Source: Paraburkholderia sp. BL21I4N1 (GTDB lineage: Bacteria > Pseudomonadota > Gammaproteobacteria > Burkholderiales > Burkholderiaceae). Taken from it: a stretch of DNA of 64,000 bases. Both the position numbers and the translations under genes were made by a program. Of the stretch, positions 53,227 to 61,649 are shown one piece after another (position 1 is the first letter of the stretch; each line of letters opens with the position of its first letter). The stretch covers positions 100,156-164,155 of the forward strand of contig NZ_PVEN01000018.1 in NCBI RefSeq assembly GCF_002973525.1, read 5' to 3'. Under the pieces are notes generated by a model. That model had not been told where the DNA came from. It did not search any database and worked only from the letters and a program-made list of their open reading frames with translations.

Positions 53227-53988
53227 TCAGAACGCAACCTCGGGCTTGGCCGCGGACCGGCTGCCCGGCAGCGGCACGTTGCTCGCGCCGTGATAGGTGT
53301 ACACCAGCGAAAACTTCACCTGGTCGCTAAGGTTCTTGCCGGCCGAATGCAGCGTATTGCAGTGGAAGAACACCACGTCACCGGCCTTGAGTTCGGGCGA
53401 TACGGCAGCGCGAATCCACGCCTCGTTGTCCGGCAGATCGGAGCGGAAAAACTTGGCCTCGTCGAAGCGTTCGGAGGTGAACGGCGCGTTGTGCGACTTC
53501 GGCACCAGCCACAGCGCGCCGTTGTCGACCGTTTCCGAGCCGAGCGCCACCCACACCGACACCAGATCGTCGCGCTCGAACGACCAGTAACGCACGTCGC
53601 GATGCCAGCCGGTCAAGCTGCCGTACGCCGGATGCTTGGTCATCACGCAGTTGTGATGTGCCCGCGACAGACGCGGTTCTTCGCCGAAATACAGCTCCAT
53701 CCATCCGCGAATTTCCGGCGCGGTGGCCCATTGTGCAAAGGCCGGCGCGCGGCCGTACGCGTCCAGTAAGCGCCGCACCGTCTGGCCGCCCGCCGCATGC
53801 CTGGAACTCGGCGCGCCGGGATATTTCAGATCCGCTTCGAACTCGATCGGCGCCGCCGCTTCGTGCAACTGGCGCTGAGCAATCTGCTTCAACTCATCGC
53901 AGCGCTCGGGCGACACCAATCCGGGCACCACGACAAAACCCTGCTCCCGCAACGTCTGAATCTGCTCTTTCTTCGAATGAAGTGACAT
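53227..53988 (-). CDS. Phytanoyl-CoA dioxygenase (PhyH) family protein
   Basis: 253 residues. Fe(II)/2-oxoglutarate oxygenase fold with the metal-binding His129 and Asp131 in LTGWHRDVRYW and the distal His in DVVFFHCNTLHSAGKN, plus the GALWLVPKSHN turn common to PhyH proteins. N-terminal FREQGFVVVPGLVSPERC-like segment is present. Members hydroxylate CoA thioesters, ectoine, amino acids or other small molecules. The neighbours give no substrate clue. Confidence 0.9.
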   Translation of the reverse strand: MSLHSKKEQIQTLREQGFVVVPGLVSPERCDELKQIAQRQLHEAAAPIEFEADLKYPGAPSSRHAAGGQTVRRLLDAYGRAPAFAQWATAPEIRGWMELYFGEEPRLSRAHHNCVMTKHPAYGSLTGWHRDVRYWSFERDDLVSVWVALGSETVDNGALWLVPKSHNAPFTSERFDEAKFFRSDLPDNEAWIRAAVSPELKAGDVVFFHCNTLHSAGKNLSDQVKFSLVYTYHGASNVPLPGSRSAAKPEVAF

Positions 53989-54606
53989 GGTGTTCCGTTA
54001 CCGTCGACTAGCTGATGCCTCGATTGTAAAGCGGGCGCGATCGGAGGGTGCGCAGTTTCGCCGTGCGGAAGAACGTAGCGCAAATTGGTCGACGTGCGGG
54101 GTGAAGCGAAATGGAATTACTTCACAGCCGCAATGAATCATGATCGGGTATGCCAGAATCAATTCAACAATGCCTGAGGATTAATCATTCAATGCGAATG
54201 GATTAAGAATCAGTGATCTTTTATAACCAGTCCCAAGCCCACATCGTGTACCCGTGACGCGGCAAAATGCCCGCACGCCAAATGGGCAAACACGCACGAT
54301 AATCGGTCGCAAAGGGCGCGACCCCGTCGACGCGCACCATGGCTTCACTCCGTAAAAACCCGGATTCGCAGGGTAAAAACCGACTTTCTGACGTCATGAA
54401 TCACGTGTAGCCTGCATACATGTTTAACGCCATTCCCGCACTTGCGCGCCGCATACTGGCCGCTAAGGCCCATAACACCGGCCTCCGTGCCTTTTCCGAT
54501 CGAATCCCGGGCATTCGCGTCGTTTCTTGCGATCTCGTCTTTGGCACATTTGCTGCTCTGACTGACGCACCTTCCGCCACGCGACGCGTTGCCCACTTGT
54601 GAAGCC
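53989..54606. other. 618-base gap, partly AT-rich
   Basis: No supported gene. Bases 54110-54240 are AT-rich with several overlapping ATTAAT/AATCATT-type short inverted repeats, and GTAAAAACC occurs twice 22 bases apart near 54352-54385. This may be a promoter region or an untranslated RNA; I cannot decide from sequence alone. Confidence 0.35.
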
Positions 54607-54975
54607 ATGCATACTCTTCTGAATACCCGCCTCACCCGCGCCGCGCTGAAAGCGGCACGTCCGGCGCGCCGCCATGTCGTGCGCGCGCTGCGCCACCATG
54701 CCACGCGCACCCGCGCAATGGGCGAGCAATGGCGCGATGCCAAAGCGGTCGACGGCATTCGCACCTGGTTCCACACGTTCTTCTCCGCGCTGCGTCTGCA
54801 AGGCAGTTCGCGACGTTTTTCGCTGCGCACGCTGCTGCGCAAACCGACGCCGCTGCGCCTCGCCGCTCCGCAACGCGCACCGGTCGCCGCGCCGCAAAGC
54901 ATGAGTCGCCGTCCGCGCCGCATGTCGACGAACGGCAGCACCGGCTGGTTCGCGTTCGCGTTTGCGAGCCGTTAA
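54607..54975 (+). CDS. Small, very basic hypothetical protein
   Basis: 122 residues, strongly Arg-rich: MHTLLNTRLTRAALKAARPA, then RRHVVRALRHHATRTRAMGEQWRDAKAVDG, RTWFHTFFSALRL and many further Arg/Pro/Ala. No signal peptide, no known domain. The composition could come from a GC-rich non-coding frame, but a strong terminator follows 45 bases after the stop and no better gene exists on either strand. Shine-Dalgarno is weak. Confidence 0.45.
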   Translation: MHTLLNTRLTRAALKAARPARRHVVRALRHHATRTRAMGEQWRDAKAVDGIRTWFHTFFSALRLQGSSRRFSLRTLLRKPTPLRLAAPQRAPVAAPQSMSRRPRRMSTNGSTGWFAFAFASR

Positions 54976-55017
54976 GCGCTTAGCAAGACAGCCCGCCCCT
55001 ACCAACGCGCACGCCAT

Positions 55018-55055
55018 AAAAAAACCCCGCCAGACTCAAGCCCGGCGGGGTTTTT
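55018..55055. terminator. Bidirectional terminator between basic ORF and metK
   Basis: Perfect 12-bp stem (55020-55031 with 55044-55055), A run on the left and T run on the right. It serves metK on the minus strand (stop 21 bases away) and any plus-strand transcript. Confidence 0.93.
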
Positions 55056-55075
55056 CTTAAGCAGACAGTTCGCGC

Positions 55076-56266
55076 TTATTCAGCCAGCGCGGCGACCGGT
55101 TCCGTACCGGCGGCTTCGGCGAGCGCCAAAGCCTTGTCCGTGGATTCCCACGTGAATTCCGGCTCTTCACGGCCGAAGTGACCGTAAGCCGCGCTCTTCT
55201 CGTAGATCGGGCGCAGCAGGTCGAGCATCTGGATGATGCCCTTCGGACGCAGGTCGAAATGCTCCTGCACGAGACGCGTAATCGTCGCATCCGACACGCG
55301 CCCCGTGCCGAACGTATTGACCATCACCGAAGTCGGCTGAGCGACGCCGATCGCGTACGACACCTGAATCAGGCAGCGCGACGCGAGGCCCGCCGCCACG
55401 ATGTTCTTCGCGACATAACGGCCGGCGTAAGCCGCCGAACGGTCGACCTTCGACGGATCCTTGCCCGAGAACGCGCCGCCGCCGTGCGGTGCCGCGCCGC
55501 CGTACGTGTCGACGATGATCTTGCGGCCCGTCAGGCCGCAATCGCCTTGCGGACCGCCGATCACGAACCGGCCGGTCGGGTTGACCAGGAACTTGATGTC
55601 GCCCTTGATCAGCTCGGCCGGCAGCGTCGGCTTGATGACTTCTTCGATCACGGCTTCACGCAGCGTGGCCAGTTCGATATCCGGCGAATGCTGCGTGGAC
55701 AGCACGACGGTGTCGATTGCGTGCGGCTTGCCGTCGACGTAGCGCACGGTGACCTGCGACTTCGCGTCCGGGCGCAGCCACGGCAGACGGCCGTCGCGGC
55801 GCAGATTCGCCTGACGTTCCACCAGACGGTGCGACAGGTGGATCGGCAGCGGCATCAGTTCCGGCGTTTCTTCACACGCGTAACCGAACATCAGGCCCTG
55901 GTCGCCGGCGCCTTGATCGAGGTTGTTGTCGTGCGCGCGGTCCACGCCTTGCGCGATGTCCGGCGATTGCTTGTCGTAGGCGACGAGCACCGCGCAGCCG
56001 CGGTAGTCGATGCCGTAGTCGGTGTTGTCGTAGCCGATGCGCTTGATCGTGTTACGCGCAACCTGGATGTAATCGACGTTCGCGGTGGTGGTGATTTCAC
56101 CAGCCAGCACGACCAGACCCGTGTTGCACAGCGTTTCCGCCGCGACGCGCGAGTACTTGTCTTGCGTCAGGATGGCGTCGAGGATCGCGTCCGAGATCTG
56201 ATCCGCGACTTTGTCGGGATGGCCTTCGGAGACGGATTCGGAAGTGAAGAGATAGTCGTTTGCCAC
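55076..56266 (-). CDS. metK: S-adenosylmethionine synthetase
   Basis: 396 residues, near the family norm. Signatures: FTSESVSEGHPDKVADQISDAILD (ATP and Mg contacts), GAGDQGLMFGYA (hexapeptide GAGDQG) and the second motif GGGAFSGKDPSKVDRSAAYAGRYVAKN. It makes S-adenosylmethionine from ATP and methionine in the cytosol. The start is the GTG at 56266 with GGAG upstream, giving ANDYLFTSES; the frame stays open 36 codons further, which belongs to the leader. Divergent from lpxL. Confidence 0.97.
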   Translation of the reverse strand: MANDYLFTSESVSEGHPDKVADQISDAILDAILTQDKYSRVAAETLCNTGLVVLAGEITTTANVDYIQVARNTIKRIGYDNTDYGIDYRGCAVLVAYDKQSPDIAQGVDRAHDNNLDQGAGDQGLMFGYACEETPELMPLPIHLSHRLVERQANLRRDGRLPWLRPDAKSQVTVRYVDGKPHAIDTVVLSTQHSPDIELATLREAVIEEVIKPTLPAELIKGDIKFLVNPTGRFVIGGPQGDCGLTGRKIIVDTYGGAAPHGGGAFSGKDPSKVDRSAAYAGRYVAKNIVAAGLASRCLIQVSYAIGVAQPTSVMVNTFGTGRVSDATITRLVQEHFDLRPKGIIQMLDLLRPIYEKSAAYGHFGREEPEFTWESTDKALALAEAAGTEPVAALAE

Positions 56267-56355
56267 GTTGCAGACTCCAGTTGTGTGGTTACGGTTGAGT
56301 TTCACGTAGCCAGCTTCGGGAGCCTTGAAGCGGCGACGCTTTAGCGGAATACCTT

Positions 56356-56393
56356 GCTGGCAGGCGCCTATCACGTAGATCGCACCCGCCAGC
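56356..56393 (-). promoter_or_regulatory. Stem-loop in the metK leader
   Basis: A 13-base inverted repeat with two G-U pairs and one end mismatch (56356-56368 with 56381-56393, 12-base loop) about 90 bases upstream of the metK GTG, on the transcribed strand. A TATAAT hexamer on the minus strand near 56435 could be the -10 box, which would put the stem in the 5' untranslated region. Regulatory role is a guess. Confidence 0.35.
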
Positions 56394-56543
56394 TTCGCCC
56401 CGCAAGTTGTCTATTAACTCGGCGAAGCCCTTATTATAGCGGCTTCCTTTGTTTGTCACAGAGTGTCCACCCGTGTTGCATTTCGACCCGATCCAGAATT
56501 TCTTGAGTCAACCGTCGCTCGACGTCCTCAACGGAGGGCCAAC

Positions 56544-57428
56544 ATGCTGAGTCGTCTTGGCGCCCATCTGGCGATCGGCCTGCTCAAATTTCTGGCACTG
56601 CTGCCTTACGGTCTCGTGGCAAGACTGGGTGACGGACTGGGCTGGCTGCTTTATCAGATTCCCAGCAATCGCAAGCGCGTCGTCCACATCAACCTGAGCC
56701 TGTGCTTCCCGGAGTGGAGCGCGGAGCATCGCGAAGAGATCGCGCAAAAGCACTTCCGCCACGCGATCCGCAGCTACATGGAGCGCAGCGTCCAGTGGTT
56801 CGGCTCGGCGGAGAAGTTGAAAAAGCTGATCCAGGTGGACAGCGAGGTCGATTTGCTGGATCCGGACATGCCGCCCACGCTGTTGCTCGGTGCGCATTTC
56901 GTCGGCATCGAGGCGGGCTCCGTGTTCATCAATTACTCGCTGCACCGGCAGTGCGGCGCGCTCTACCAGCCGATGTCCAACAAGGTGCTCGACGACGTGG
57001 CGAAGGCGGCTCGCGGCCGCTTCGGCGCCGACATGGCGAGCCGCGCCGACAGCGCGCGGATCGTGCTGCGCTGGCTGCGCGACCGCAAACCGGTCATGCT
57101 GGGTGCCGACATGGACTACGGCATGCGCAATTCGACCTTCGTGCCGTTTTTTGGCGTCCCCACCTGCACGCTCACCGCGGTGGGCCGCCTGGCGGAAGTC
57201 GGGCATGCGCAGGTCGTGCCGTTCATCGGCGAGGTGCTGCCGAACTACAAGGGTTATCGTCTGAAGGTATTCAAGCCGTGGGACAACTACCCGACCGGCG
57301 ACGACGAGGCGGACGCCCGTCGCATGAACGCCTTCCTGGAAGAACAGATTCCGCTGATGCCCGAGCAGTACTACTGGGTTCACAAGCGCTTCAAGACCCG
57401 GCCGCCGGGCCAACCCAGCGTGTATTAA
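56544..57428 (+). CDS. lpxL: Lipid A biosynthesis acyltransferase (LpxL/HtrB type)
   Basis: 294 residues. A single N-terminal membrane segment (LAIGLLKFLALLPYGLVARLGDGLGWLLY) and the acyltransferase core: catalytic H-x4-E in GAHFVGIEAGSVF, then QCGALYQPMSNKVLDD and MLGADMDYGMRNSTFVPFFGVPTCT. It adds a secondary acyl chain to lipid A at the inner membrane. GGAGGGCC precedes ATG 56544; an upstream in-frame GTG at 56463 lacks this support. First gene of a run with dapF, DUF484 and xerC. Confidence 0.93.
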   Translation: MLSRLGAHLAIGLLKFLALLPYGLVARLGDGLGWLLYQIPSNRKRVVHINLSLCFPEWSAEHREEIAQKHFRHAIRSYMERSVQWFGSAEKLKKLIQVDSEVDLLDPDMPPTLLLGAHFVGIEAGSVFINYSLHRQCGALYQPMSNKVLDDVAKAARGRFGADMASRADSARIVLRWLRDRKPVMLGADMDYGMRNSTFVPFFGVPTCTLTAVGRLAEVGHAQVVPFIGEVLPNYKGYRLKVFKPWDNYPTGDDEADARRMNAFLEEQIPLMPEQYYWVHKRFKTRPPGQPSVY

Positions 57429-57462
57429 ACGCAGCCACGGGCGCGTCACTTACAATAGCGTG

Positions 57463-58374
57463 ATGAAACTGAAATTCACCAAAATGCACGGCGCGGGCAA
57501 CGACTTCGTCGTGCTCGACGGCTACACCCAACCGGTCAACCTGACACCGGCGCAGGTGCGCGCGCTCGCGGACCGGCATTTCGGCGTCGGCGCCGACCAG
57601 TTGCTGCTGGTGGAAAAGCCCACTGTGGCGGGCGTCGATTTCAGATATCGCATCTTCAATTGCGACGGCGGTGAAGTCGAACATTGCGGCAACGGCGCGC
57701 GCTGTTTCGTGAAGTTCGTGCGCGACAAGGGTCTGACCGACCAGCGCGCGGTGCGCGTGCAGGTGCAGAACGGCACCCTCACGCTGACCCTGCAGGAAAA
57801 CGGCGAGGTGCTGGTCGACATGGGCGCGCCGGTGTTCGAGCCAGACCGCGTGCCGTTCGCCACCAAGGGCCTCGAAGGCCGTCGCGAAGGCGCGGACACG
57901 CTGTGGCCGCTCGACGTGAACGGCACGACGCGCTGGATTTCGGTGGTCTCCATGGGCAATCCGCACGCGGTGCAAGTGGTCGACGACGTCGAGGCGTTTC
58001 CGGTGCTGGTCGAAGGCCCGGTGATCGAGCGTCACGCGCGCTTTCCGCAGCGCGTGAACGCGGGCTTCATGCAGATCGTCGGCCGTAGCGAGATCAAGCT
58101 GCGTGTGTTCGAGCGCGGCGCCGGCGAGACGCTGGCGTGCGGCACGGGCGCCTGCGCGGCGGTCGCGGCGGGCATCCGGCGCGGCTTGCTCGAAGCGCCG
58201 GTGCTCGTGCATACGCATGGCGGCAAGCTGACCATCACGTGGGACAGTGCGAAAGCCGGCGAGCCGTTGCTGATGGCCGGCCCCGCGGCAACCGTCTTCG
58301 AAGGCGAAATTGAATTGGCAGACTCGTTGGCGGATTCGCTGTCCGACTCGCCGGCCAATACTGCGCCCGCCTGA
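57463..58374 (+). CDS. dapF: Diaminopimelate epimerase
   Basis: 303 residues, slightly longer than usual because of a Ser/Asp/Ala-rich tail (ADSLADSLSDSPANTAPA). The two catalytic Cys are Cys75 in VEHCGNGARC and the Cys in GAGETLACGTGACAAV. Opening KFTKMHGAGNDFVVLDG is invariant in the family. It interconverts LL- and meso-diaminopimelate for lysine and peptidoglycan synthesis. ATG 57463; a GTG in frame immediately upstream is also possible. Confidence 0.97.
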   Translation: MKLKFTKMHGAGNDFVVLDGYTQPVNLTPAQVRALADRHFGVGADQLLLVEKPTVAGVDFRYRIFNCDGGEVEHCGNGARCFVKFVRDKGLTDQRAVRVQVQNGTLTLTLQENGEVLVDMGAPVFEPDRVPFATKGLEGRREGADTLWPLDVNGTTRWISVVSMGNPHAVQVVDDVEAFPVLVEGPVIERHARFPQRVNAGFMQIVGRSEIKLRVFERGAGETLACGTGACAAVAAGIRRGLLEAPVLVHTHGGKLTITWDSAKAGEPLLMAGPAATVFEGEIELADSLADSLSDSPANTAPA

Positions 58375-58433
58375 ACACATATTGACCGATGCGCCGCCCC
58401 ACCGCGGCGCCCCGTAGTCCTTTAGCCGAAACC

Positions 58434-59165
58434 ATGAACGATCGCGAAGTCGCCGAATATCTGCTCGCCAACCCCGAATTCTTCGCCGACCACGCGGAGA
58501 CACTCGCGACCATCCGGCTCGCGAACCCGCACGGCAAAGCCGCGGTGTCGCTGCAGGAACGGCAGATGGAAATGCTGCGCGACAAGAATAAGCATCTCGA
58601 ACGCCGCCTCGCCGAGTTGCTGCGCTACGGCCACGAGAACGACAGCATCGCGTCGAAATTCAATCGCTGGACTATCCGCGTGATGGCCGAGCGCGATCCA
58701 TACGCGTTGCCGCGTACGATCGCCACCGGTTTGCGCGATATCTTCGACGTGCCGCAAGCCGCGCTGCGGGTCTGGGACGTCGCCGAGCCTTATGCGCAGG
58801 CCGACTTCGCGCGCCACGTCGGCGAGGAAGTACGGATTTTCGCCAATAGCCTGACCACGCCGTATTGCGGCGCGAACACCGGTTTCGAAGCGGCGCAGTG
58901 GCTGGTGCCGTCCGCGAACTCGTCGACGGCCGCGCCTGAAGAAAACGCGTCCGGCACGGCGCCGTCCGAAGCCGCGCATGTCACCGAATCGATCGCACTG
59001 CTCGCGCTGCGTGACCCCGAGGGCAAGGAAGAAGCGCCGACCTTCGGCCTGCTGGTAATGGGTTCCGCCGACGCGCGCCGCTTCCACGACGGCATGGCAA
59101 CCGATTTCCTGACGCAGATCGGCGCGCTGGCCAGTGCGGCGCTGAGCCGTTTGCTGCCGCGCTGA
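58434..59165 (+). CDS. DUF484 family protein
   Basis: 243 residues. N-terminal REVAEYLLANPEFFADHAETLATIRLANPHGKAAVSLQERQMEMLRDKN is the hallmark of DUF484, followed by a helical coil and a GAF-like domain with GLLVMGSADARRFHDGMATDFLTQIGALASAALSR. The gene sits between dapF and xerC in most gamma- and beta-proteobacteria (yigA position in E. coli). Function not established. A 40-residue Ser/Ala/Glu insert (SANSSTAAPEENASGTAPSE) interrupts the GAF-like part. Confidence 0.92.
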   Translation: MNDREVAEYLLANPEFFADHAETLATIRLANPHGKAAVSLQERQMEMLRDKNKHLERRLAELLRYGHENDSIASKFNRWTIRVMAERDPYALPRTIATGLRDIFDVPQAALRVWDVAEPYAQADFARHVGEEVRIFANSLTTPYCGANTGFEAAQWLVPSANSSTAAPEENASGTAPSEAAHVTESIALLALRDPEGKEEAPTFGLLVMGSADARRFHDGMATDFLTQIGALASAALSRLLPR

Positions 59166-59228
59166 GCGCCGATCGTGCAACCGATCCGCTACCGCCGCCT
59201 CAGCCGCCTCAGCCACTAAACGCCCATC

Positions 59229-60152
59229 GTGACCGAAGCCGACCCGATCACCGCTTATCTGTCGAATCTCGAACATGAGCGGCGGCTGTCGGCGCATACG
59301 CTGCGCGGCTACACCCACGAACTCGACGAACTCCGGCTGCTGGCCAAGGGTCGGCCGCTCGAAAGCCTGACCGCGGTGGATATTCGCGGCGCCGTGTCCC
59401 GCGCGCGTGCGGGCGGCCTGATCGCGCGTTCGATCAGCCACCGCTTGTCGGCATGGCGCGCTTTTTATCGCTGGCTCGCCGGCCGCGTCGATCTGCCGGC
59501 CAACCCGGTCGCGACCGTGCGCGCGCCGAAGCAGCCGAAAACGCTGCCCAAGGCGCTGTCCGTCGACGACGCCACGCGCCTGATGGAAAGCCCGCCGCCT
59601 GAATCGCTCGAAGGCTTGCGCGACCATGCGATGCTCGAACTGTTCTACTCGTCGGGCCTGCGGCTGTCGGAACTGGTCGGCCTCGACGCCCGGTTCGCCG
59701 ATGCCGACGGCTACCGCTCCGCCGGCTGGCTCAAACTGGAGGCCGCCGAAGTCGAAGTGCTCGGCAAGGGCAACCGGCGTCGCATCGTGCCGGTCGGCAG
59801 CAAAGCGCTGGCGGCATTGAATGCGTGGCTCGCGGTGCGCGACCAGATGGTGAAGCACGATCCGCATCCGCTGTTTCTGTCGGCGCGCGGCAACCGGCTG
59901 TCGCCGAACGTGACGCGCGAGCGCGTGAAACGCGCGGCGCTCGCCGCCGGCATACCCGCCAACGTGCATCCTCACGTGTTGCGGCATTCGTTCGCCACGC
60001 ATGTGCTGCAGTCGAGCGGCGATCTGCGCGCGGTCCAGGAACTGCTCGGGCATGCCAGCATCACCGCCACGCAGGTCTATACCGCCCTCGATTTCCAGCA
60101 TCTCGCGCAGGTCTACGATAAGGCGCATCCGCGCGCCAAAAAACGCGACTGA
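59229..60152 (+). CDS. xerC: Site-specific tyrosine recombinase XerC
   Basis: 307 residues, GTG start. N-terminal SAM-like core-binding domain (ITAYLSNLEHERRLSAHTLRGYTHEL), catalytic domain with Arg in LFYSSGLRLSELVGLD, Lys in VLGKGNRRRIVP, His-x-x-Arg in HPHVLRHSFATHVL, His and Tyr in LLGHASITATQVYTALD. It resolves chromosome dimers at dif together with XerD. Placement after dapF and DUF484 matches the standard operon. Confidence 0.96.
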   Translation: MTEADPITAYLSNLEHERRLSAHTLRGYTHELDELRLLAKGRPLESLTAVDIRGAVSRARAGGLIARSISHRLSAWRAFYRWLAGRVDLPANPVATVRAPKQPKTLPKALSVDDATRLMESPPPESLEGLRDHAMLELFYSSGLRLSELVGLDARFADADGYRSAGWLKLEAAEVEVLGKGNRRRIVPVGSKALAALNAWLAVRDQMVKHDPHPLFLSARGNRLSPNVTRERVKRAALAAGIPANVHPHVLRHSFATHVLQSSGDLRAVQELLGHASITATQVYTALDFQHLAQVYDKAHPRAKKRD

Positions 60153-60243
60153 TTCCGCTCGTCGAGGCGGTTCGCAGTCTCCGGTTTCGCTTCACTCTCC
60201 GCGTGCGTCTTGCCACGCGGCTTAATGCTCTGCTGACACCCTG

Positions 60244-61446
60244 ATGAATATCGTTACGCTCAAACCGTCGAAAGAAAAGTCGCTGCTGCGCCGCCATCCG
60301 TGGGTCTATGCCAACGCGATCGATCGCGTCGACGGCAATCCCGCGCCCGGCGTCACCGTGCTGGTGCGCGCGCACGACGGCCGCTTCCTCGCGCGCGCCG
60401 CCTACAGCCCGCATTCGCAGATCCGCGCGCGGGTGTGGAGCTTCGACGAAAGCGAGCCGATCGATCACGCGTTCTTCAAGCGCCGCGTGCAACGCGCGCT
60501 CGCGCATCGGCAGACGATGGTGCACGACACCGGCGCGGTGCGGCTGATTTTCGGCGAAGCGGACGGCCTGCCCGGCCTGATCGTCGACCACTACGTCGCC
60601 GAGGACGCGGACCAGCGCAGCCAGTTGGTCTGCCAGTTCATGGCCGCGGGCGTCGAGGCCTGGAAGGACGCGATCGTCGCCGCGCTGGCGGAGGCGACCG
60701 GCTGCCCGAACGTCTACGAGCGCTCGGACGTGTCGATCCGACAGAAGGAAGGCCTCGAACAGATCACCGGCGTGCTGGCGGGCGAGGCGCCGTCGGAGGC
60801 GTTGATCGCGAGCGAAAACGGCGTGCGCTATCACGTCGACGTGCGCAACGGCCACAAAACCGGCTTCTATGTCGATCAACGCGACAACCGCCTGCTGGTG
60901 CAACAACTCGCACAGGATCGCGACGTGCTGAACTGCTTCTGCTACACCGGCGGCTTTTCGCTGGCGGCGTTGAAGGGCGGCGCCAGGCGGGTGGTGTCGA
61001 TCGATTCGTCCGGCGACGCATTGGCGATCGCGCAGCAGAACGTCGCGGCCAACGGCTTCGACGCCGAACGCGCGACGTGGCTCGACGCCGACGCCTTCAA
61101 GACGCTGCGCCGTCTGTACGACGAGGGCGAGCGCTTCGACCTGGTCGTACTCGATCCGCCGAAATTCGCGCCGTCGAAAGAACACGTGGACCGCGCGTCG
61201 CGTGCTTACAAGGACATCAATCTGACTGGGCTAAAGCTGCTGCGCCCGGGCGGCCTGCTGTTCACCTACTCGTGCTCCGGCGCGATCGACTCGGAGCTGT
61301 TCCAGAAGATCGTCTCCAGCGCGGCCGCCGACGCGCGCGTCGATGCGAGGATTCTCAAGCGGCTCGGCGCGGGCGTGGATCATCCGCTGCTCACCGCATT
61401 CCCGGAAGGCGAATACCTGAAGGGCCTGCTGTTGCAAATTGCCTGA
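60244..61446 (+). CDS. rlmI: 23S rRNA (cytosine-1962-C5) methyltransferase RlmI
   Basis: 400 residues. N-terminal PUA domain (LKPSKEKSLLRRHPWVYANAIDRVDG), a central region, and a Rossmann methyltransferase with SAM motif VLNCFCYTGGFSLAALKGGARRVVSIDSSG, catalytic motif LVVLDPPKFAPSKEHV and a Cys in LFTYSCSGAID. Length and wording match RlmI. Cytosolic, acting on the large ribosomal subunit. Confidence 0.95.
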   Translation: MNIVTLKPSKEKSLLRRHPWVYANAIDRVDGNPAPGVTVLVRAHDGRFLARAAYSPHSQIRARVWSFDESEPIDHAFFKRRVQRALAHRQTMVHDTGAVRLIFGEADGLPGLIVDHYVAEDADQRSQLVCQFMAAGVEAWKDAIVAALAEATGCPNVYERSDVSIRQKEGLEQITGVLAGEAPSEALIASENGVRYHVDVRNGHKTGFYVDQRDNRLLVQQLAQDRDVLNCFCYTGGFSLAALKGGARRVVSIDSSGDALAIAQQNVAANGFDAERATWLDADAFKTLRRLYDEGERFDLVVLDPPKFAPSKEHVDRASRAYKDINLTGLKLLRPGGLLFTYSCSGAIDSELFQKIVSSAAADARVDARILKRLGAGVDHPLLTAFPEGEYLKGLLLQIA

Positions 61447-61649
61447 TCGCCCATAAATTCAGGGTTATTTCGCACGCCGGCGCTGCGGCGGTTGGATCAC
61501 AGGCCCGATACCGCCCGCCTGCACCGGCTTGACAGATATGTTTCAATAACCGGTCAGGCAGGGCTGCGCGCCACCGGCTGCCGCGCCCCGCTTCACGGTC
61601 CACGCTCAGATCAACAAGTTTCACGCACAACCCGATACAGGCGACCCTC

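Noticed and set aside
61524..61550. Possible Zur site (ATATGTTTCAATAACC) upstream of the CobW-family gene
   Set aside because: Only a loose partial palindrome; it does not match the known Zur consensus well enough to call.
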